Assembly (NCBI GenBank): GCA_903921605.1
Contig: CAIXQV010000818.1
Coordinates: 1-15,761 of the forward strand
DNA from: an uncultured Planctomycetaceae bacterium
Lineage (GTDB): Bacteria; Planctomycetota; Planctomycetia; Planctomycetales; Planctomycetaceae
Reading direction: 5' to 3'
Length of the DNA: 15,761 nt
The position numbers and the translations under genes are program-made. The notes beneath the pieces are model-generated. The model did not search any database, was not told the origin of the DNA, and saw only the letters and a program-made list of their open reading frames with translations. This document shows, one piece after another, positions 6,935 through 14,500 of the stretch. The stretch's first letter is position 1. Each line of letters starts with the position of its first letter.

Positions 6935-8044
6935 TTACTTGCCGAAAACGGCACACTTTCGACGATTGACGCACAGGAAGTTGTACGTCAGATCAATGAA
7001 CGTTCGCCACATATTGTGCTGGTTCGGAGCCTGCGTCGGGCCAGTCTCGCGAAGATAGTCACCCTTCAAGCAAACCGGGTAGAACACGGAATGGTCGATC
7101 TGGTAAACAGGGTTAGTGGCTGCAGTGAACACTGTCGTGTCGTCCAGCTGAGGGACGTACACGATGGGGTTCTTCTTGAACACCAACGTACCGTCCATTT
7201 CGCTAACGCCACCACGGCCACGGCTGCCGTGCTGGCCAGCTTCCATCGGAGCCAAGTCGCGGCCGAGGTTTTCGTTCTGCGACTCGCCAACGTCTTCGAA
7301 CGCGCTGCATGTCACTTCGTCGCAGTAGTAGCGACGATCGTTGGCACGCTTCGTGTTCATGTCCTCTTTCGTGACCGGACTCTTGAAGTTGGTCTTGCGG
7401 AGGGCCGTTCGCATCTTCGGCAACAGGTCAGTCTTGCTGACAGTCGCGTAGTTGGCGGTGTAGTTCTTGAACTTCGGTGACTCGGTCAGGTTGATGCCCG
7501 CAATGGCTGTGTGGACAACAGCGTCTGGGCCGGTCGGATATCCGCCGTTGAATCCAGTCGTTGCGTTGTACACAACCCAGTACGGCAAACCGTAAGGGTT
7601 GAGCTTGTCACTCGAGTTCGGAACCTGCCAGGCTTTGGCTTCCAGTTCCTGTGCCAAGTCGATCATCGCAGCAACGCGACGAGGCTTGACGGTGTCATTG
7701 ATGCGGGACTTGCCAGAATTCATCAAGATGTCAGTCTGGTAGTTATAGCCCCATTTCGTCTGAGCATGACGCCAAGGGACGGTCATGTCGTCCATCAGAT
7801 CCGGGATATCGACATCGTCAATGTCAGTCATGCCCGTGTGGGATGCTGCACCTGACAACTGAGTCAACAGATTCTTGCGAATCGCGATGCCATCGTTGAA
7901 GGTGACTTTTTCATCCGTCAACCAGTGCGACATCATTTCGTAATCCTGCAAGTCCTGGGCAATTTGCTCCCAGTTCATGCGGTCCAGTTCCGGAAGGATA
8001 CTGGTTACCAAATCGGCAACATCCTGTGGTGTGACTACTGCCAT
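6935..8044 (-). CDS. Major capsid protein
   Basis: A 369-residue protein placed directly after the scaffold gene, with the strongest expression context in the operon: AAGGA at 8054-8058, 9 bases before the ATG at 8044, and a hairpin terminator soon after the stop. The N-terminal 60 residues are helical (VADLVTSILPELDRMNWEQI and onward), like the N-arm region of HK97-fold capsid proteins. The centre contains a LAQELEAKAWQVPNSSDK segment like the spine helix, followed by Gly/Tyr/Asn-rich loops. The C terminus has beta strands (GTLVFKKNPIVYVPQLDD, then a P-V-Y-Q-I-D-H-S-V-F-Y-P-V stretch). Known family behaviour is self-assembly around scaffold into the icosahedral shell. Identity rests on position, size and composition; no single diagnostic motif exists. 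Confidence 0.8.
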   Translation of the reverse strand: MAVVTPQDVADLVTSILPELDRMNWEQIAQDLQDYEMMSHWLTDEKVTFNDGIAIRKNLLTQLSGAASHTGMTDIDDVDIPDLMDDMTVPWRHAQTKWGYNYQTDILMNSGKSRINDTVKPRRVAAMIDLAQELEAKAWQVPNSSDKLNPYGLPYWVVYNATTGFNGGYPTGPDAVVHTAIAGINLTESPKFKNYTANYATVSKTDLLPKMRTALRKTNFKSPVTKEDMNTKRANDRRYYCDEVTCSAFEDVGESQNENLGRDLAPMEAGQHGSRGRGGVSEMDGTLVFKKNPIVYVPQLDDTTVFTAATNPVYQIDHSVFYPVCLKGDYLRETGPTQAPNQHNMWRTFIDLTYNFLCVNRRKCAVFGK

Positions 8045-8073
8045 GTGAATTATTCCTTATAGAGTGATCGCTG

Positions 8074-9069
8074 TTAAAGACTGTTTCGCTTCCAATACTC
8101 CTGTTCCATCTGCAGTGCCTTTGACGGACCATTAAGCGGCGTTGCGCCACCTGAGTTCGGTCGAGACAATGCCTGGGAACCGGACTTCTTGATATCGCCC
8201 TTCAGTTTTTCGCGTGCGGTCGTTTGTGCATGTTTGTAAAAGGAGGCGTGAACCGCTTCCTGAATAAGTTCCGATTCTTCTGGCACTCTCTTGCCAGCTG
8301 TCAGATACCCATGTCGGAGCATGTTCATTTTGTCGAACACCTGTTGCCGATTCTGGGCCTGCTCTGGTGACTTCGTGAGAAGCTCACCACGATTACCAGT
8401 GCCGAATACATCCTTGAATTCGTCGCCGATGTTGTTGAGGGTCGCATCAAACCGTTCGCATTGTGCCTCAAATGCACGCTGACGTTCGATCTGGGTCAAC
8501 TGCCTGACTTGGGCTTCGGCTCGCTCTGCACGCTCCCAGTTTTTCTTCTGGAGAGCCACCATATCCGGATCATGCCCCTGCTCGATTAACTCTTCCCAAT
8601 CGGGCGGAGTATTTTCATCGTCAACAGGCAAATCCGCCTCTGGCGGCTGTTCAGTGACCGGAACTTTCCCGGCTTCATGAACCTTGAAGCGTTCCTGAAA
8701 CTTCGCAACTCGAGTGATCTCTCTTTCCAACGACTTAACATCGTCGAATTTTTTTAGATCGTCGATCGAGTAACCAAGCTCGAATGCCTTATCCAACAGT
8801 TCATCGCTGATCGTTTCCGAATCAACGGTTTCAACAGCCGGTGTCTTCACCGTCTCTTCAGTGGTTGTGCCACTGGCTTCGTCCGACGTCTCAGACGGTT
8901 GTTCCGTGTTACTGGATTCTTCATCAGAGTCTTCAAAGGCTTCATAGCCGGGATCCGTCGCCGAATAGCCAGTGCCGGAGTCATTCGTCTCAACGGCTGC
9001 TGTTTCACTTGAAACTGTTTCGGAAACAGTCTCTGACGCGGGGGCTGTGCCAGTTTCCAGACTCATCAT
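8074..9069 (-). CDS. Capsid scaffolding protein
   Basis: About 331 residues. The first 80 are extremely acidic and low in complexity (Ser, Thr, Glu and Asp repeats such as SETVSETVSSETAAVET). A central charged region (roughly residues 145-215, including MVALQKKNWERAERAEAQVR and TQIERQRAFEAQCERFD) should form a coiled coil, and the C terminus is basic (REKLKGDIKKSGSQ) and ends with a helical MEQEYWKRN. An acidic tail, coiled coil and basic C terminus just upstream of the capsid gene is the standard layout of phage scaffolds, which bind the inside of the shell through the basic end and are later lost. AAGGG lies 5 bases before the ATG at 9069; a second ATG at 9066 is equally possible. Starts further upstream would cross a terminator hairpin. 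Confidence 0.8.
   Translation of the reverse strand: MMSLETGTAPASETVSETVSSETAAVETNDSGTGYSATDPGYEAFEDSDEESSNTEQPSETSDEASGTTTEETVKTPAVETVDSETISDELLDKAFELGYSIDDLKKFDDVKSLEREITRVAKFQERFKVHEAGKVPVTEQPPEADLPVDDENTPPDWEELIEQGHDPDMVALQKKNWERAERAEAQVRQLTQIERQRAFEAQCERFDATLNNIGDEFKDVFGTGNRGELLTKSPEQAQNRQQVFDKMNMLRHGYLTAGKRVPEESELIQEAVHASFYKHAQTTAREKLKGDIKKSGSQALSRPNSGGATPLNGPSKALQMEQEYWKRNSL
8634..8646. repeat. Variant copy of the 13-base palindrome inside the scaffold gene
   Basis: CCGCCTCTGGCGG differs from the exact copies by one base near the centre, so the outer five base pairs of the dyad are intact. It encodes part of the P-P-E-A-D linker of the scaffold. Confidence 0.4.
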
Positions 9070-9077
9070 CAAAACCC

Positions 9078-9120
9078 TTAAAAGAAAATGGGAGCGCGGG
9101 CTACTAAACCCGGCTCCCAC
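9078..9120 (-). terminator. Intrinsic terminator directly before the scaffold gene
   Basis: On the minus strand TGGGAGCCGGG (9119-9109) pairs with CCCGCGCTCCCA (9100-9089), giving 11 base pairs with one bulged base and an 8-base loop. It is followed by TTTTCTTTT. It ends only about 10 bases before the scaffold start codon, so it interrupts transcription into the scaffold and capsid genes unless it is bypassed. Confidence 0.85.
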
Positions 9121-9222
9121 AGAGGGCCGCGATGTTCTGTGGACATCTTCGCGAGTGGTGGTGTCGACTCCACTTCCTCGCTCTGTCCGACTGCAATTGC
9201 CGGGAATCTGACCCGGCTCCCA
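9108..9222 (-). repeat. 12-base direct repeat pairing with the same terminator arm
   Basis: TGGGAGCCGGGT occurs at 9222-9211 and again at 9119-9108 on the minus strand. The second copy is the left arm of the terminator. The first could bind the same right arm and replace it. Confidence 0.7.
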
Positions 9223-9262
9223 TGTACAAATTGTTGCTTACACACGTTGCGTGCGTGCAATG

Positions 9263-9291
9263 ACAGTATTCCAAAAACTGATAACTGTCAA
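9263..9291 (-). promoter_or_regulatory. Sigma-70-like promoter for the leader and the scaffold/capsid genes
   Basis: TTGACA (9291-9286), a perfect -35 consensus, is followed after 17 bases by TACTGT (9268-9263), which keeps the key first T, the A and the final T of the -10 box. Predicted initiation is near 9256. The -35 overlaps the stop codon of the upstream gene. Confidence 0.6.
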
Positions 9292-9632
9292 CTACGAAGT
9301 GCCTGTCGTGCTGCTTCTCGCTGTTCTGGAGTTGCCTCAATCCATTCAGACTTCATGCTCTTGAACGTTGAATCCAATTCGACTTGCTGGGCCGTCTGGG
9401 CTATGTAACTGTCGTGAATCTTACGCACGAATGCAGCAGCATGACCCTCATAAAACTCCTTCAACGCTGCCCTGTCGGTGAGATCCAAACCAGGCACTTC
9501 CGCATCAGGAGCAGTGTCAGACGACGATCGCGATCTGTTACCCATGATACTCGCTTTCGCCGCATGACGAATTGCTCGCATATCCTCCGGATCCATCTGC
9601 GAAATGTTCACTGTGATGGCTATCGTTGACAT
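9288..9632 (-). CDS. Uncharacterised 114-residue protein between portal and scaffold
   Basis: I do not recognise this protein. It is mostly polar and helical: a beta-like start (MSTIAITVNISQ), a helix (EDMRAIRHAAKASIM), an acidic Ser-rich linker (about residues 32-50), then two helices (DRAALKEFYEGHAAAFVRKI and QQVELDSTFKSMKSEWIEAT) ending in PEQREAARQALRS. GGAG at 9642-9645 is 9 bases before the ATG, which overlaps the upstream stop by one base (TAATG). Between portal and scaffold genes phages often carry small head-assembly helpers; that is the only functional hint. A promoter begins within its stop codon. Confidence 0.55.
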   Translation of the reverse strand: MSTIAITVNISQMDPEDMRAIRHAAKASIMGNRSRSSSDTAPDAEVPGLDLTDRAALKEFYEGHAAAFVRKIHDSYIAQTAQQVELDSTFKSMKSEWIEATPEQREAARQALRS

Positions 9633-10036
9633 TACCTGTATCTCCTGACATTGGCGGTTCTGTGTGTTGTTGATGGATCTCCGTATCCACCATTCCTGTC
9701 GAATAGACCAAGTGCCTCACAAACTTTCTTACGCTGCCGTGCGTCCTGAAAGACTACATCGCCATCCTTGTTGTGTTCAACTTCTCCGCATCCCTTCTTT
9801 CGCAAGTGGTCCATTTGCTCTTTGATCTGAGCAGGATGAACACCAGCTGCGGAACTGACCATCGGGTAATTTGCCGGGACCGTTGAAATCTTTGAACCCG
9901 GATTGAAGTACGAAACAGCCTTTCGGCCGTCATCCAGCTTGATCACTCCGTTCTTCACCCTGCGATCATGCTCAACAAACGGCATGAACAGTTCAACGAT
10001 CTCACCATCCTCTGTTTGAAACTCATACGTCGGCAT
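9632..10036 (-). CDS. Small protein with an FmdB-like N terminus lacking the zinc cysteines
   Basis: A 134-residue protein. Residues 1-20 (MPTYEFQTEDGEIVELFMPF) align by eye with the start of FmdB-type zinc ribbons ('MPTYEYxCxxCG'), but both cysteine positions are replaced by polar residues and the second knuckle is absent, so zinc binding is not expected. The middle contains NPGSKISTVPANYPMVSSAA and a helix with basic residues (QIKEQMDHLRKKG), which may contact nucleic acid or a neighbour protein. The C terminus is basic. A strong GGAGG lies at 10046-10050 inside the portal gene, 9 bases before the ATG, and the start overlaps the portal stop by one base. Position suggests a head or packaging accessory; the function is unknown. 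Confidence 0.55.
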   Translation of the reverse strand: MPTYEFQTEDGEIVELFMPFVEHDRRVKNGVIKLDDGRKAVSYFNPGSKISTVPANYPMVSSAAGVHPAQIKEQMDHLRKKGCGEVEHNKDGDVVFQDARQRKKVCEALGLFDRNGGYGDPSTTHRTANVRRYR

Positions 10037-11775
10037 TACTCTTCACCTCCAGATCCAGACATTAACATTTGTGCCATCTGCTGGTCCGCAGCTTGTGGCG
10101 TCATCCCTTGGCTCACGTTGTTCCGCGTGTACTTCCCGTTCGGCTTGCCAACCTGCGGTGGCTGTCCGCCCTGCGTTCGTTCTTCAGGCGGCATAGCTTC
10201 CTGAGACGTCTTCACAATGTCACGGAGTTCAGGAAGATCGTAATACTTCGCCAGCTTGTCGAGGTAAGCGTAACAGTCCGGAACAACACCGAGTTGAACA
10301 GCCGGAACAATGTCCTCGCGCCAAATCTGACGAAGCAGCTGGGCTCGCTGGCCGGGTGACACTTCAGTCATTGAGTATGGTTCAATGTTGATTCCATACT
10401 CTTCAATGGTCCCCTTCCTGACGTCCATCTCGTTCCCGAATCCGTCATCACGACGCGGCCACTTAATTGGCAACTTCATGTCGGTCCCGCTGATCTCGCG
10501 AGTCATCTCAAATTCGATCGTTGGGTGATGATGGAGATAAAACGCTATGTCCTGCAAAACTCCCTGCGTCGCGCTGAGCAACACGCCCTGCATACTCCCG
10601 ATTCGGAGGTTCGCAGCCTGCTTGATCATTTGTTCCTGACCAAGCGTGCTGGCCGATGCCCCGAGTCCCATCTGTGCGGACAGATTCCCCATGACGAAGT
10701 CTGCCATGGATTTGACATTGAGGGCAAACCCCAGAGTCTGCTGATTGACGCCCCCAAAGGATGCTTCCTTGAATGCGTTCGGATTACCAACAGCAATCAC
10801 ATCGCCATCATTGGTCTTGATGATGTTCTGGCCGTCCGGAACGCCCTGAAGATCGGTAATTCCAATCGTCTTCTGCCGCGCGGCCTGCTTCCCGAGTTTC
10901 GTGTACAGCTTGTTCTCGAGATCATCCAAGTCGACCCAGTTGGCCACTGGTGACAATGGCATGATGTTGTTCAGAACTGGATTGAAGCCAAACATATGAT
11001 ACGGGCCGTGCTTCGGGCCTTTCCACTTGATCGTCTTCAACGGAACTTCGCCGCCATCGACGGCAAACGTGACAACCTCGTTCTCTTCGGGGACGAAAAT
11101 CTGCCAGATTTCACACATCTCACTGAACACTTCACCGTTCGAATCACCATGCTTCGAAAGGCTTGCAGTGTCATCCTTCCTGCCATTCTTCGTGATGGCT
11201 TTCAGGTTTTTGCGAGCTTCCTCACCGAACTCAGGATTCTCCCTGGCTACGGACAATGGCATCAGATACTTGTGACCCCAGAACGCCGCGTTTCGAGATC
11301 CCCATTTCTTTGCATTCGTGTCGAACACGAAATCGTCGAACATGATTGTCTCAACAAACACGTCCGTAATCGGAAGTGGTTCACCATCGACTTCCGGCCG
11401 GTCAACGACATTCAATCCAACTTCCATAATACCGACCATGAAAATGGCCGACAGAACCCAGACTCGATGCTCCTGCTCGAACTTCATTTTCTTCAAGGCT
11501 TGATTCATCGCCAGTTCAAGCTCGATGGCCGACGACTTCAATGAAGGGTTGTGCGTCGTGCAGAGAACCTGCGGGGCTCGAGACGACAACTGCTGCAGCA
11601 ACGACTCTACAGACAGCTGAAGCATGTTGATTGGACGCTCGGGACCGTTCTTTTGCCCGTAATGCGGACCAGTGTAGGAGTCCAGGAATTCCTTCAGTTC
11701 CTGGCGAAACGGTTCCAGCTGCTTCACGCTTGGGTCAATAGCGGCCTGCAGGGATTTGAATCGTTTTTCGTCCAT
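10036..11775 (-). CDS. Portal protein
   Basis: A 579-residue protein lying between the large terminase and the head genes, the usual place for the portal, which forms the dodecameric DNA channel at one capsid vertex and the docking site for the terminase. Residues 48-77 (PINMLQLSVESLLQQLSSRA, then PQVLCTTHN) match a common portal pattern 'pvN.l...v.sl...L....P.v', and residues 120-160 (VVDRPEVDGEPLPITDVFVE and onward) resemble the wing. The long helical stretch LGQEQMIKQAANLRIGSMQG is typical of the stem/crown region, and the C-terminal tail is Gln/Gly/Pro-rich and probably disordered. GGAG at 11782-11785 stands 6 bases before the ATG, 3 bases after the terminase stop. Length is normal for the portal class. 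Confidence 0.85.
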   Translation of the reverse strand: MDEKRFKSLQAAIDPSVKQLEPFRQELKEFLDSYTGPHYGQKNGPERPINMLQLSVESLLQQLSSRAPQVLCTTHNPSLKSSAIELELAMNQALKKMKFEQEHRVWVLSAIFMVGIMEVGLNVVDRPEVDGEPLPITDVFVETIMFDDFVFDTNAKKWGSRNAAFWGHKYLMPLSVARENPEFGEEARKNLKAITKNGRKDDTASLSKHGDSNGEVFSEMCEIWQIFVPEENEVVTFAVDGGEVPLKTIKWKGPKHGPYHMFGFNPVLNNIMPLSPVANWVDLDDLENKLYTKLGKQAARQKTIGITDLQGVPDGQNIIKTNDGDVIAVGNPNAFKEASFGGVNQQTLGFALNVKSMADFVMGNLSAQMGLGASASTLGQEQMIKQAANLRIGSMQGVLLSATQGVLQDIAFYLHHHPTIEFEMTREISGTDMKLPIKWPRRDDGFGNEMDVRKGTIEEYGINIEPYSMTEVSPGQRAQLLRQIWREDIVPAVQLGVVPDCYAYLDKLAKYYDLPELRDIVKTSQEAMPPEERTQGGQPPQVGKPNGKYTRNNVSQGMTPQAADQQMAQMLMSGSGGEE

Positions 11776-11778
11776 GTG

Positions 11779-13779
11779 TTACTCCGTTTCCCAGTACGAT
11801 TTGTTCTTATTACTCTTGATTCGTTCTTCGAACTGCTGACGTCGCCACAAGTATGATCCGTATGGCGCATCTGATTTAACTTCTGCTGCCGGCGTCACAG
11901 GAATATCATCAATACCGAATACGGCACATCCCAGGGCGATTGCCGCATCGCCGTGGGCCAATCCCATCCCGGCGCCGTCTTCTGTCGTCTCAGCTGCTGA
12001 GTGAACCAATTTACCGTTCTTCATGAAATACCGGCTACATTCATTCAGAGCGATCAGGGAATTCAACTGAACTCGCTTCTTCCGGATTGCCGCTTCCATG
12101 GTTTTCAAAAGCTCAATGCCCTTGTCATTGTTGACGTATCCTATCCTTTCCGTCTTCTCTCGCCATGCGACTTTGGCTTTCACCTGTTTGAACACGTTGC
12201 CGTACTTCAAGTCCTGGCAGACTTTGTTGATAAACAGCTGCCCCAACGGGCCGTTGACTTCCGGGACCAGATACGCCCCATTGAACCACTTACACACGAA
12301 CACCGCCAATTCCGCAAATTGAATTGGATCCAGCCGGTTCGATCGCCATTCGAAAACCTGCACCCCTGTTTTCTTGTCGATTCCCTCGAGTGCTGAATAG
12401 CTGGACCACTCACCACCAGTTCCGGCCGAGATGTCCGCCCCGAACACGTATTCGCTTTTCGGTGGATTGTTCTTGGTATCCAACGCACACCAGATATTCA
12501 CCATTCCGCCTGCCATCAGCTTCTGGAAGATCCATTCGTCCGTCTTTTCCGGATTGCGAATCAGGTCGCCTGATGCCGCCACTGGCGTAATTGCAGCGAT
12601 TGCCCGGGCCAGCAGCTGCGGATCTACGATCTGGGCAGTCGCCCCGCCGAAGTTGCGGTCGAGTTCTGCCGCAACAGACTGCGGAGTTGATCCGGGACGA
12701 TTCCAGACGTGGTCGTAGTAAAGTGACCGATGCCGACCATCCAGAATGAATTGATATGTCGCGTTCTTCTTCAGTGGATGCCGGAACGAATGTTCTTTGT
12801 CATGGTTGCAGTAATCCAACCAGAATTCCATATCATCAATGATCAGCTTGTAGGTGTCGGTCCCTTCAATCAGTTCACTGCGATAAAGCCCGCGGCGTTT
12901 CTCCGGATCATCCTTCCAGTCGACAACGATCGTTACGCCGTTCTTCGATGAATCGGAAACGACGTCATAGAACGCACCGGCCATACCTCGATCGCGGTTA
13001 GCAGTCGACACGAACACTCGGCAGGGAGTGACGTGGACCGTTGAGTCCATGGCCGCGTAGTCGTCACCCTGCTCGAAGAAGTGAAACTCGTCGCACAACA
13101 TCCACGACTTACGTCCACCTCGGCCGATGTTCGCATTGGCTGGGTACGCGGTCAGCGAGGAACCGTTCTTTGTGTTCTTGAACGTGTTCTTTGTGATGTT
13201 CCGTTCCCAGTCCGATGGGGACAGCATCCAATACGGAAGGCGCTCAATCAGAAACTGAAACTTCGAGAACAAGGCGTCCGGGTCATCCGGGTTATTCGCT
13301 GAGAGCAAGTCTTTGGACACGAACCCGATATGGGTTTGATCGTGGAATATCCAGTCCCACGCCGCCAATGCCACAATGATCCAGCTGATTCCGGTCTCGC
13401 GTGACTTCGGAATCACGATGTCCTGTCGCCCGAGAAATTCCACGCAGCCAAGAATCACCTTGTCCTGGTACCCGCGCGTGATGAACGGGATTTCCTTTGA
13501 TGTCCCGTACCGATCGGACGTGTTCCAGTCCTGCTTCTGTCTCGCCTCGAGTAGATAGGCAAACGTGTTCAGAAAGAACAAAGGATCGCGAGCGCACAGA
13601 ATCCACAACTCATGTGCAAACTCTGGCTTTTCATACCCGAGCCCCGTGCATAGACGACGGAACCGCATGTTGATTTGCGTGTTCTTCATCGTCACGGACG
13701 TGTACATCGCCACGTCGCGGTCCGGAACCCCGAGCAGCTTCAGAGCATCAAGGGCTTCCTGAAGTGATGACTGATTCAC
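11779..13779 (-). CDS. terL: Large terminase subunit (packaging ATPase and nuclease)
   Basis: A 666-residue protein containing both TerL domains. The ATPase has a Walker A-type loop at about 124-133 (PKSRETGISW), a Walker B with catalytic acid at 225-232 (SWMLCDEF, Asp230 and Glu231) and a coupling motif at 257-265 (VSTANRDRG). The C-terminal RNase H-like nuclease has its metal-binding acids at Asp449 (FGADIS), Glu507 (VPEVNG) and Asp611 (AHGDAAIALG). The known role is to cut concatemeric DNA and drive it through the portal into the procapsid. The GTG start at 13779 overlaps the upstream stop by 4 bases (GTGA). The Walker A is the relaxed 'R-x-x-G-x-S' form common in TerL. All key residues are present, so the protein should be active. 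Confidence 0.93.
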   Translation of the reverse strand: MNQSSLQEALDALKLLGVPDRDVAMYTSVTMKNTQINMRFRRLCTGLGYEKPEFAHELWILCARDPLFFLNTFAYLLEARQKQDWNTSDRYGTSKEIPFITRGYQDKVILGCVEFLGRQDIVIPKSRETGISWIIVALAAWDWIFHDQTHIGFVSKDLLSANNPDDPDALFSKFQFLIERLPYWMLSPSDWERNITKNTFKNTKNGSSLTAYPANANIGRGGRKSWMLCDEFHFFEQGDDYAAMDSTVHVTPCRVFVSTANRDRGMAGAFYDVVSDSSKNGVTIVVDWKDDPEKRRGLYRSELIEGTDTYKLIIDDMEFWLDYCNHDKEHSFRHPLKKNATYQFILDGRHRSLYYDHVWNRPGSTPQSVAAELDRNFGGATAQIVDPQLLARAIAAITPVAASGDLIRNPEKTDEWIFQKLMAGGMVNIWCALDTKNNPPKSEYVFGADISAGTGGEWSSYSALEGIDKKTGVQVFEWRSNRLDPIQFAELAVFVCKWFNGAYLVPEVNGPLGQLFINKVCQDLKYGNVFKQVKAKVAWREKTERIGYVNNDKGIELLKTMEAAIRKKRVQLNSLIALNECSRYFMKNGKLVHSAAETTEDGAGMGLAHGDAAIALGCAVFGIDDIPVTPAAEVKSDAPYGSYLWRRQQFEERIKSNKNKSYWETE
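12576..12588. repeat. Variant copy of the 13-base palindrome inside terL
   Basis: CCGCCACTGGCGT matches the palindrome at 12 of 13 bases, only the last base differing. It encodes the P-V-A-A-S segment between the two terminase domains. Confidence 0.4.
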
Positions 13780-14336
13780 TGAGGATACTTCTCAAAAAAC
13801 GCATTCCATGGGCCTTCAAACTTCCGGCACTCTAACAGGAAATCTTCTGGGCACTTAGTCATCACGTCTCTGGCCATCTCCTTCACGTCCAGCTGAAGCT
13901 GCTGCATAATCCTGTCGATGACTGCGAACTTCTGACGCTTGTCGTCTTCCATTCTCTGGCTCGTGATCGTGCCGGCTGCTTTCGCCTTGGCGTCTTCACG
14001 CTTAGCACAGACGTCCAGGAATTTCTCTTTGGAGTTCCTTGCGTACTCGTACCATTGCCATGCGCCGAGACTGGGACACTCAAGGGGCATCAGTTCGGGA
14101 TTACCGGCATGGCGATACGCGAAATCGATATCGCGGTCGGCATCTGTCGGAAGGTTGGCAAACTTCTTCGACAGTATCACCAACTCGGCATCTATCAGCT
14201 GTCGTTTGACATCCTCAGCGCGTTGCTTTTCATCAATGGAATAAACCGTCGTTACGGACGATTCACGCCCCTGCGCTGCATGGCGAGCAGCTTTCCTTTT
14301 GGCGTACTCCGCTTTACGGTCTCCACGTGTTGCCAT
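13776..14336 (-). CDS. Putative small terminase subunit
   Basis: A 186-residue protein overlapping the start of terL by 4 bases and the upstream small gene by one base. It is almost wholly helical and charged: a very basic N terminus (GDRKAEYAKRKAARHAAQGR), a central segment with LTDADRD-type acidic turns and aromatic WQWYEYARNSKEK (about residues 93-105), and a C-terminal helical half (DRIMQQLQLDVKEMARDVMT). Small terminases bind the packaging site and hand DNA to TerL, and they vary too much to recognise reliably. Size, composition and the place just before terL support this call. No helix-turn-helix is unambiguous, so it could be another packaging accessory. Confidence 0.55.
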   Translation of the reverse strand: MATRGDRKAEYAKRKAARHAAQGRESSVTTVYSIDEKQRAEDVKRQLIDAELVILSKKFANLPTDADRDIDFAYRHAGNPELMPLECPSLGAWQWYEYARNSKEKFLDVCAKREDAKAKAAGTITSQRMEDDKRQKFAVIDRIMQQLQLDVKEMARDVMTKCPEDFLLECRKFEGPWNAFFEKYPQ

Positions 14337-14500
14337 CAGTCTTCACCAAGCAACTGTTTCCGCATCCACGCGGCTTCAGTCTTTTCGTTGCTGTCGCTGG
14401 CCTTCCAACGTCGCTTGATCTTAGCGCGTTCAGCCTTCGTCACGCGAACACGGACGTATGTGTCTTTTGCTTCACCGGGTTTTAATGTTGGTCTTGCCAT
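14336..14500 (-). CDS. Small basic, ribbon-helix-helix-like protein, first gene of the late operon
   Basis: The ATG at 14500 gives a 54-residue protein. A proline-rich start (MARPTLKPGEAKDTYVRVRV) is followed by TKAERAKIKRRWKAS and a helix ending MRKQLLGED. A short strand (YVRVRVT) followed by two basic helices is the layout of ribbon-helix-helix DNA-binding proteins such as MobC and Arc-type repressors; this is by pattern only. A longer in-frame start at a GTG at 14569 would lie upstream of the predicted promoter, so it is not used. No ribosome site precedes the ATG, and the predicted transcript would begin only a few bases before it. It could regulate the divergent recombinase or assist terminase; both are inferences. 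Confidence 0.55.
   Translation of the reverse strand: MARPTLKPGEAKDTYVRVRVTKAERAKIKRRWKASDSNEKTEAAWMRKQLLGED

Larger units (their letters stand above)
9078..9256 (-). ncRNA. Candidate structured leader or small RNA of about 180 bases
   Basis: A promoter-hairpins-terminator cassette without a credible gene. From the predicted start near 9256 the minus strand can form ACGCACG/CGTGTGT (loop CAA, 9256-9240), GCCGGG/CCCGGC with a 7-base loop (9217-9199), GGACA/TGTCC (9188-9184 with 9145-9141) enclosing a bulged GCGAG..TGG/CCA..CTCGC helix (9181-9151), GATGT/ACATC (9147-9131) and the terminator. CCACAGA (9142-9136) can instead pair with TCTGTGG (9123-9117), which uses bases of the terminator's left arm. 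The left arm itself is duplicated upstream at 9222-9211. This looks like an attenuator or a discrete small RNA. It matches no family I can name. Confidence 0.45.

Noticed and set aside
6602..7480. A 292-codon plus-strand reading frame opposite the major capsid gene.
   Set aside because: It is antisense to a well-supported capsid gene with a good ribosome site, has no convincing start signal of its own and reads as a low-complexity shadow. Other plus-strand frames opposite the late genes were rejected for the same reason.
9070..9120. An N-terminal extension of the scaffold gene to 9120.
   Set aside because: The extra codons lie inside a strong intrinsic terminator; the ATG at 9069 (or 9066) has AAGGG just upstream.
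9192..9264. A tRNA-like arrangement on the minus strand, with a 5-7 base-pair T-arm-like hairpin (9217-9199) and 6 of 7 acceptor pairs (9264-9258 with 9198-9192).
   Set aside because: The T-loop lacks the TTC signature, there is no five-base-pair anticodon stem at the right distance, the D-arm lacks GG, and the 5' end would overlap the promoter's -10 box. It is better explained as part of the structured leader.
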